From: Pseudovirgaria hyperparasitica
Lineage: Eukaryota; Ascomycota; Dothideomycetes; Acrospermales; Acrospermaceae
Reading direction: 5' to 3'
Assembly: GCF_010093815.1 (NCBI RefSeq)
Contig: NW_022985561.1
Span: 872,045 to 936,044, forward strand
Length of the DNA stretch: 64,000 nucleotides
Made by a program: the position numbers and the translations under genes. Under the pieces are notes generated by a model. That model searched no databases. It was not told the origin of the DNA and was given only the letters and a program-made list of their open reading frames with translations. How positions within the stretch are numbered: the first letter of the stretch is position 1; every line of letters starts with the position of its first letter. Shown here in pieces: positions 58,538 through 64,000 of this stretch.

Positions 58538-58838
58538 AATGTTTCTGAAGACTGGAAGAGCTCTCCAGAAGCTCTGATATGCTACCGGAACATTTAGGAT
58601 TTGCTTGAGGCCGATACGGAGAAGAATGTGGTGTGTTGGCTGAATGAATTCATGTCAAAGAAAAGCTGTGGATAGTGGGCGCGGGGCCAATAGAAGACGC
58701 GCAGTTCGTGTGACTAAGGACTTGCCAAGCGGTTTCAACGGCATCACTTCACGACGTCTGATTCTTCTCTTCCGAACGGACCGCTATCAATTGCACCACC
58801 AACCCGCTCTCATCCCGTTTATCGGCGCCGAATCGAAG
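58538..58838. promoter_or_regulatory. shared divergent promoter of Rpc82 and Qcr2
   Basis: Only 301 bases lie between the start codons of Rpc82 (-) and Qcr2 (+), so their promoters must overlap. A CCAAT box sits at 58687-58691, between the two starts. CCAAT is the site of the HAP/CBC complex, which controls respiratory genes, so it may serve QCR2. No TATA box is obvious. Co-regulation is possible but not shown. Confidence 0.6.
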
Positions 58839-60378
58839 ATGCTATCGCGCCAATCTCTCGGTCGGGGCGCTCAGCGCGTCATTAAGCGACAATGCTGTGT
58901 CCAGCTCGGACGTAGAGGTCTGGCTACGCCAGCTTCGGGATCATTTCAATATCAAACCGGAGAGGCCAACGGCGTCAAATTTGCCAGCAGAGATCTCCCA
59001 GGCCCGACTGCGACGCTTGCCCTGGTCTCGAAGACTGGTACTAGATTTGAGCCAGCTCCCGGGTTGACCGAGGCACTCGAGAAGTTTGCATTTACCGTAA
59101 GGAAGTCTCATCACAATGTATCTCAAAAGAATGTATTCTGATAATCATTATTAATGTCAGGCGACCGAGCGAAGGTCTACTTTACGAATCGTTCGCGAAT
59201 CTGAGCTTCTTGGCGGCGAGATCTCCGCAAACCACTCCCGCGAGAATCTCGTCCTCGGAGCCAAGTTTCTCAGAGATGACCTCCCTTACTACGTCGAGCT
59301 CCTTGCCGAAGTCGCGTACCGCACAAAATATGAGAGTACGTTACACTACAAGAACAGAATGATGGATATCTGACCAAGGATTGCAGACTACATTCTGAAT
59401 GAGGAGGTCATCCCGACCATCCAGAAGGCCCATAAAAAGTTTCTCGCAAACGTTTCCGAACTGGCAATCAACTCTGCGCATGGAGTTGCTTTCCACCGTG
59501 GCCTCGGTGTCCCACTGTATCCAGCTTCGTCTACCCCAACATCGAAATATATCACCTTAGAAAACGTCCAAAACTTTGCAAACTCGGCATTCTCAAAACC
59601 CAACTTCGCTATAGTAGCAAATGGAGCTGATCAATCTGAACTGTCGAAATGGGTTGGCGAGTTCTTCTCAGACATTCCCGCTTCAGGCAAGGCTATCGAA
59701 AGCCAGCAGCAGAAATACTATGGTGGCGAGGAGCGTATTGCTCATGGTTCGGGCAGTGCTATGGTCATCGCATTTTCGGGATCAAGCTCCCCAACCGGAG
59801 GCTTCTACAAGCCCGAAATTCAAGTCCTCGCTTCAATCCTGGGTGGCAAGTCCAGCATTAAATGGTCATCTGGTTTCTCGGTCCTCGGCAAACAATCTGC
59901 ATCGAGCCCAGGCCTAAGCGTAGACACCAAGAGCCTTATATACTCGGATGCTGGTTTATTGGCCACTACACTTCAGGGACCTGCTGAATATATCGCCAAG
60001 GCTGCTGTTGATGTTGTTTCTACGCTTAAATCCATCGCCGGAGGGGACCTCAACACCGAGCTTTTCAAGAAGGCCAAAGCTCATGCTAAGTTCCAGGAGC
60101 TTGAATTTGGCCAGAATGTCAAATCCGGCCTTGAGCTAACAGGATCTGGACTTATCCAGGGAGGCAAAGCCTACCAAATCGACGAGACCGCCAAGGCTAT
60201 CGACGCTGTGACTGAATCACAAGTCAAGACCGTATGTTTCAACTATCTTTAGTCTACAGCAGTGTGACTAACTTAATACCAGGCTGCCAAACAACTTTTA
60301 GAATCCAAGGCATCTGTGTCCAGTGTGGGAGACCTGCATCAACTGCCGTTCGCAGAGGAACTTGGCCTGACGGTGTAA
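58839..60378 (+). CDS. QCR2: cytochrome bc1 complex core protein 2 (Qcr2)
   Basis: Qcr2 is a structural core subunit of respiratory complex III in the inner mitochondrial membrane, related to mitochondrial processing peptidase. Four exons, 58839-59096, 59161-59335, 59387-60231 and 60283-60378, join in frame to 457 residues, the expected length. The N-terminal 30-35 residues are Arg/Ser-rich and lack acidic residues (MLSRQSLGRGAQRVIKRQ), a typical mitochondrial presequence. The body follows the M16 fold: NGVKFASRDLPGPTATL, RESELLGGEISANHSREN, YYGGEERIAHGSGSAMV. The zinc site HxxEH of active peptidases is absent, as expected for a non-catalytic core protein. The last exon encodes DLHQLPFAEELGLTV, a conserved C-terminus. 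All splice sites are consensus. It lies next to ATP15, also mitochondrial. Confidence 0.95.
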
Positions 60379-60792
60379 ATAGAGAGAATCAAGAAAAGGC
60401 GCCGGCAAGATCTCATTATATGTACACTACTACCCTGTGCTTAGTCCCAAACTAGAGCTGTACTTGTGGTATCGAAAACAGCCAATTCTATATACAGCAT
60501 CTTTTATGTCAATTCGACTGTTTGTAGATGCGCTTGATAGAGTGAAACTAGCGCAGAGGGTGTGAAATCGTTATGTTCTTAATGCTCAGACGTATTACTT
60601 ACTAAACGTATATGCTCTGAGTACGTGATAGACAATCTTAGGAGTCTAAAGCGAATGCCTCAGGGATGTATGAACATGGCACTTAATTTAAGAGTCACGT
60701 GATTGGAGCTCTTTGCCGACCTTAAACTCTCACTCCGGCAACCTCAATTCGCAACATTCAACCTCAAACGAAACCATCCCACAACCATCGCA
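60379..60792. other. intergenic, ATP15 promoter
   Basis: The 414 bases hold the 3' flank of QCR2 and the promoter of ATP15. No gene is seen. The strongest element is the TCACGTGATTGG at 60695-60706, listed separately. Confidence 0.6.
60695..60706. promoter_or_regulatory. E-box fused to inverted CCAAT box, ATP15 promoter
   Basis: TCACGTGATTGG combines a TCACGTGA palindrome with an inverted CCAAT (ATTGG), 87-98 bases before the ATP15 start. Cbf1-type bHLH factors bind CACGTG and the HAP complex binds CCAAT, and both are known regulators of respiratory genes in fungi. Their abutment suggests combined control, which is an inference from motifs. Confidence 0.55.
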
Positions 60793-61117
60793 ATGGCCTT
60801 CGCGTGGAAAGCAGCTGGTCTTACGTACGATACACTCCCAATTGTCAACTGATTCTGACTGACGACGCGCAGCTACAACCGATACCTCGCAGTCGCGGCC
60901 CGGGTTGTTCGCCGTTCCTTGAAAGAAGATAAACGCATCGCGGCAGAGCGTCGCGGCGAGATGGAGCTACGATTCGCCAAATGGGAGGTAAGATACAGCA
61001 TTTGAACTTACATGGGGGTGTCACTAACAGTCCATTTTCCAGAATGGAAAGCAAGGCGAGAACAGGTCCCTGGCAAAGGCCAACGAAGCCAGCGTGGCGG
61101 AACATTCATCCTCATAA
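60793..61117 (+). CDS. ATP15: mitochondrial ATP synthase epsilon subunit (Atp15)
   Basis: This is a small subunit of the F1 central stalk of ATP synthase, facing the mitochondrial matrix. The three-exon gene (60793-60824, 60873-60987 and 61043-61117; introns of 48 and 55 bases) encodes only 73 residues. It is easily missed because no single exon exceeds 115 bases. The start MAFAWKAAGLTYNRYLAVA is the family signature. It continues VVRRSLKEDKR and GEMELRFAKWENGKQGE, matching fungal Atp15, and then a short variable Ala/Ser tail. No cleavable presequence is expected in this subunit. It follows QCR2 in the same direction at 414 bases, so two oxidative-phosphorylation genes lie side by side. All splice ends are GT-AG and the joins keep frame. 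Confidence 0.93.
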
Positions 61118-61346
61118 ATTACAAGGCATCCTGAAAAGAATTGAAATGCTATCTGCTGTACAAGGCGATTGGGAGGTCCACTGAGGAAGGGTGGAGACTT
61201 AGACACTGTGTATACTGTACCATATCGCGCAGTCGGCTCTGCCGCTGCTTAGACACCCGAATGTGCTACGCCTTCCAAGAGTAACTTCCAGTGACACACC
61301 AAACAACATATAATTCTCCCACATGTGAAAATAACGACTGCTTGAT

Positions 61347-63893
61347 ATGTCCGACCCTGACCCTGTCGTCGACGATGTCGTAGAAGGTCTGCCCTCCTTG
61401 CTGTGCCACTCTGGTGCGGGACAGAGCTCTAAAATTTCAAATAGCTACCTCCGCATTCCGACTCGATACGCCTGCGCAAAGCGATCGCGACGATGCAAGT
61501 CCGACCACAGGTCAAAGTAATAAGTGTCTGTCTCAACCGAACAATAGAGCTCATAATTTTCAGGTAGCTCGATCAGAGACGATCCCACTCAAGCCCATGC
61601 AGCGCCGGGGGTCCAATCACCCCAAAGCGTAGCTCATACGCAGCCCATTGAAGTGAACGGCAAAACTCGAGTCTGGGACATTACTTCCAAATTCTCGGAG
61701 GCATCCTCGGGTAAGCCTAACATGTTCACTCCTTAAGCGCACACGCTCGTTGCTTGGACAGGACGAAATATCAGAATGAAATCCACCGCCGAATACGCAC
61801 TTACGCAACTTTGCTGATATATTATTCCTTAGCTCTAAGGCCTGGGCAACTTATCAAAGATGAGGACTTTACGCTATTTGAGTCTGTTGGGGCCATAGAG
61901 GTATCCCCTTCATGCTTGTGAATCTACCAAGGTCATTCGCTAAACCTTCGTAGATTATGGACCCGAAAATGGATAGTGGATTCTTAAAACCTGGAGAGAC
62001 TTTAGACGACAATTATGATGTCTCAAGAGCCTTGTTACCTGAAGAAGTGGTCGGCATCATGGATCAGCTATTGTGCTACGAGGTCGCCTGGCATCATGGG
62101 TATCCTTTGTCACAGACCCTCTTCACGTCGATATATATCGACAGATTATTATGGCCTCCATCAGACTGTCTCTCCGACGCTCAATTCTACCGAGGAATTC
62201 GCCCAATGGGCCTTCATCCCCTCCTAGACGTACTCAGATCGTATTGCATTGCCCTTATCAAATGTTGTGATTTGACAATAGAGAAAGTCACTTCTAGAGA
62301 CTACTACGAGGAAGAAGACTTTAGTACACATACTTATAACCGAAGTCTACTCCACACAGTACCCCACGACAAGGTCTTGGAGTTACTCCGAAGTTCGATT
62401 GAATGGTTGTCCAACAGCCGGAACAGGAGGTCAGTACATGAGAGTCGATCAAAAGTATAATATCCCAAACACTCATTAGACCTAGTGAAGTACATCGAAC
62501 AAGTAGAGAGCTTGAGGAGGCACTCATCAATCGACTGACATTCCGAGAGAGAATGCTCTTGGCTGTCGCGCCTGAACAGGAGATTCTAGATCTCGCAGCA
62601 GTATGGCCTGCTGTCTCTGCGGCTTTACCACCATTGGAAGCAACGCATTCATTAGGTCGTCCTGTCCCCGACTCGTTCAGTGAGAAGATCCAGCGACGGC
62701 TCGCAAGTACCGTGCCTCCACGACCAACTGTCGATTTCACCTTCGCTGCTGCTTATACGAAGCTTGTCCAGCTCTGCAAAGACTGCGAGGATGCACTACG
62801 GGTCCTAGAGATTACGACTGAAAGTCCACAGGAGCACTTGTCTTTCATCTGGATGTTTAGCTCTCGCAAACCTGCCCCCCTGGCGTATGCGCGCTCATGT
62901 CTTTCAAGCGTATTCTTGGCGCGGACGACTGAAGGTTTCGAGCAACTCATACAAACCGATCTGTCCGAGTTTGTTTTTCCTGCTGACCCCGTCCTCGATC
63001 CAGTAAACTTCACATTGGAGGCTGCGCAAAGCAGTTTTGCCCCGCAGGATAAGCGCCTAGCAATGGCTACTATAATCAATGAATTTACAGGTAGAGCAGC
63101 ACCGCAGTACTTTGACATGTGGAACAGCTTGTGTCAAAACCGATGCCGAACGCGAAGAATGATTTGCAATAACATCCCCTTCATCGACGACTTGCAGTTC
63201 GCTACTGAACAGTTGGACGACGAGTTGCATGACCTCACACATACCATGCGGTATCCCCTTAGTACCTGGGTGTATCACATGAAGCTCCGTATGGTCGAGT
63301 GGGTTGTCCAACTCGGGTTCGAGCAGGAGGTATACCTACCAGACGAACTTGCTGGAATGTATTGGTGGCTGTCCCAGGTCGCAAGTCTGCGCGCATCAGT
63401 GATTGAGCAAGTATACAATCATCTTTCGCGTCGACACGAGATCTTGAGTAATGGTGGAGAGATTGAGAAAGCAGAGACGATTCGAACTACGCAGGCCTTT
63501 GTAAAGGCACTGATGTACGAGGCAACTGGGACGGGAGCTCTCGCCGACGCGATGTATGCACTGTACATGCGCCTACATTATCTTCAGCTCGTTCCTATAC
63601 TGTCAAGACCGTACAGCGAGTCATCACTGCGTTATGAGCTTCGTATGAAGCCTTTCTTACGCCTTAATCCCCCACAGATACCAACATTCGAAGCCTTTGA
63701 GGAAGCGACACGGATGCCATCAGGGTCTCAGGACGATGTCTTTGCCAAATATGATGTTGAAGGCTCTGTCAAAGAGGCGAAAGAGGCCTGGGCAGCCTTG
63801 AAAAGATTGGGGGCCAGAGCTGCAAAGAGCGAGGTCGTCCAAGCTGCATGGGAAAAGGTGAACACACTCGATGCAAGAAACGAAAACTGCTAA
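61347..63893 (+). CDS. MAK10: NatC acetyltransferase auxiliary subunit Mak10/NAA35
   Basis: Mak10 is the large auxiliary subunit of NatC, which acetylates N-termini starting Met-Leu/Ile/Phe and anchors the complex to ribosomes. The six-exon model is 61347-61386, 61445-61510, 61564-61710, 61833-61900, 61954-62429 and 62480-63893. It joins in frame to 736 residues, near the family norm. Core signatures are VWDITSKFSEAS, LFESVGAIEIMDPKMDSGF (the strongest, spanning the exon 4/5 splice), LCYEVAWHHGYPLSQTLFT and WVYHMKLRMVEWVVQLGFEQEV. The first two exons (MSDPDPVVDDVVEA, TSAFRLDTPAQSD) rest on weak donors GTCTGC and GTCAAA and are less certain. Exon 5 ends at a GTCAGT donor. The window ends 107 bases after the stop. 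The family call is firm; the N-terminus is provisional. Confidence 0.88.
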
Positions 63894-64000
63894 TCGGACC
63901 ACAGAACCTAGCAAGCACGATCCAATCTTGCATAGCCTGCGGAATCGCAGCCTCGACAATTAGCAATATACCAAAGGACGCGGGCACAGGGAGAGTTAAG

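Overview
The window is nuclear DNA of a filamentous ascomycete (Pezizomycotina), most likely a dothideomycete, although the class is not proven here. The evidence is a full-length velvet regulator VeA, an AA9 lytic polysaccharide monooxygenase, a fungal H+-ATPase, and many short introns (about 48-64 bases, mostly GT..AG with CTAAC-like branch sites). No virus-like element, transposon, tRNA, rRNA or CRISPR array was recognised.

The window has two halves. The left part (about 1-39.7 kb) is gene-poor. It holds TRS130/TRAPPC10 (281-4945, +), a fast-evolving F-box/2EXR-type protein (6212-7015, +), veA (12730-14484, -), a secreted AA9 enzyme (24706-26034, -), a spliced 100-residue candidate secreted protein (29073-29430, -) and a Puf4-type RNA-binding protein (32594-36726, -). 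These are separated by long spacers rich in microsatellites and purine/pyrimidine tracts. veA is isolated, with 5.7 kb without a recognisable gene on its 3' side and 10.2 kb on its 5' side.

The right part (39.7-63.9 kb) is compact and mostly housekeeping: RNA polymerase III second-largest subunit (39738-43588, +), an SR/RGG-rich protein (44002-45999, -), SF3b subunit 2/Cus1 (46723-48465, -), an aldo-keto reductase (48859-50051, -), plasma-membrane H+-ATPase (50801-53722, -), an acyl-CoA dehydrogenase with a peroxisomal SKL tail (54489-55839, -), RNA polymerase III subunit Rpc82 (56474-58537, -), complex III core protein 2 (58839-60378, +), ATP synthase epsilon (60793-61117, +) and the NatC subunit Mak10 (61347-63893, +).

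Functional themes recur without forming a cluster. Two Pol III subunits lie 13 kb apart. Rpc82 and Qcr2 share a 301-base divergent promoter, and Qcr2 is followed by Atp15, so two respiratory-chain genes are adjacent. Several genes carry CACGTG upstream. Most multi-exon models were built by hand from open frames, splice signals and conserved protein junctions, and every joined model keeps frame. Exon ends are therefore inferences, and weak starts are flagged. I found no convincing new multi-gene system. The best leads are the spliced small secreted protein, the isolation of veA, in-frame retained-intron candidates in two splicing-related genes, and the predicted peroxisomal acyl-CoA dehydrogenase.
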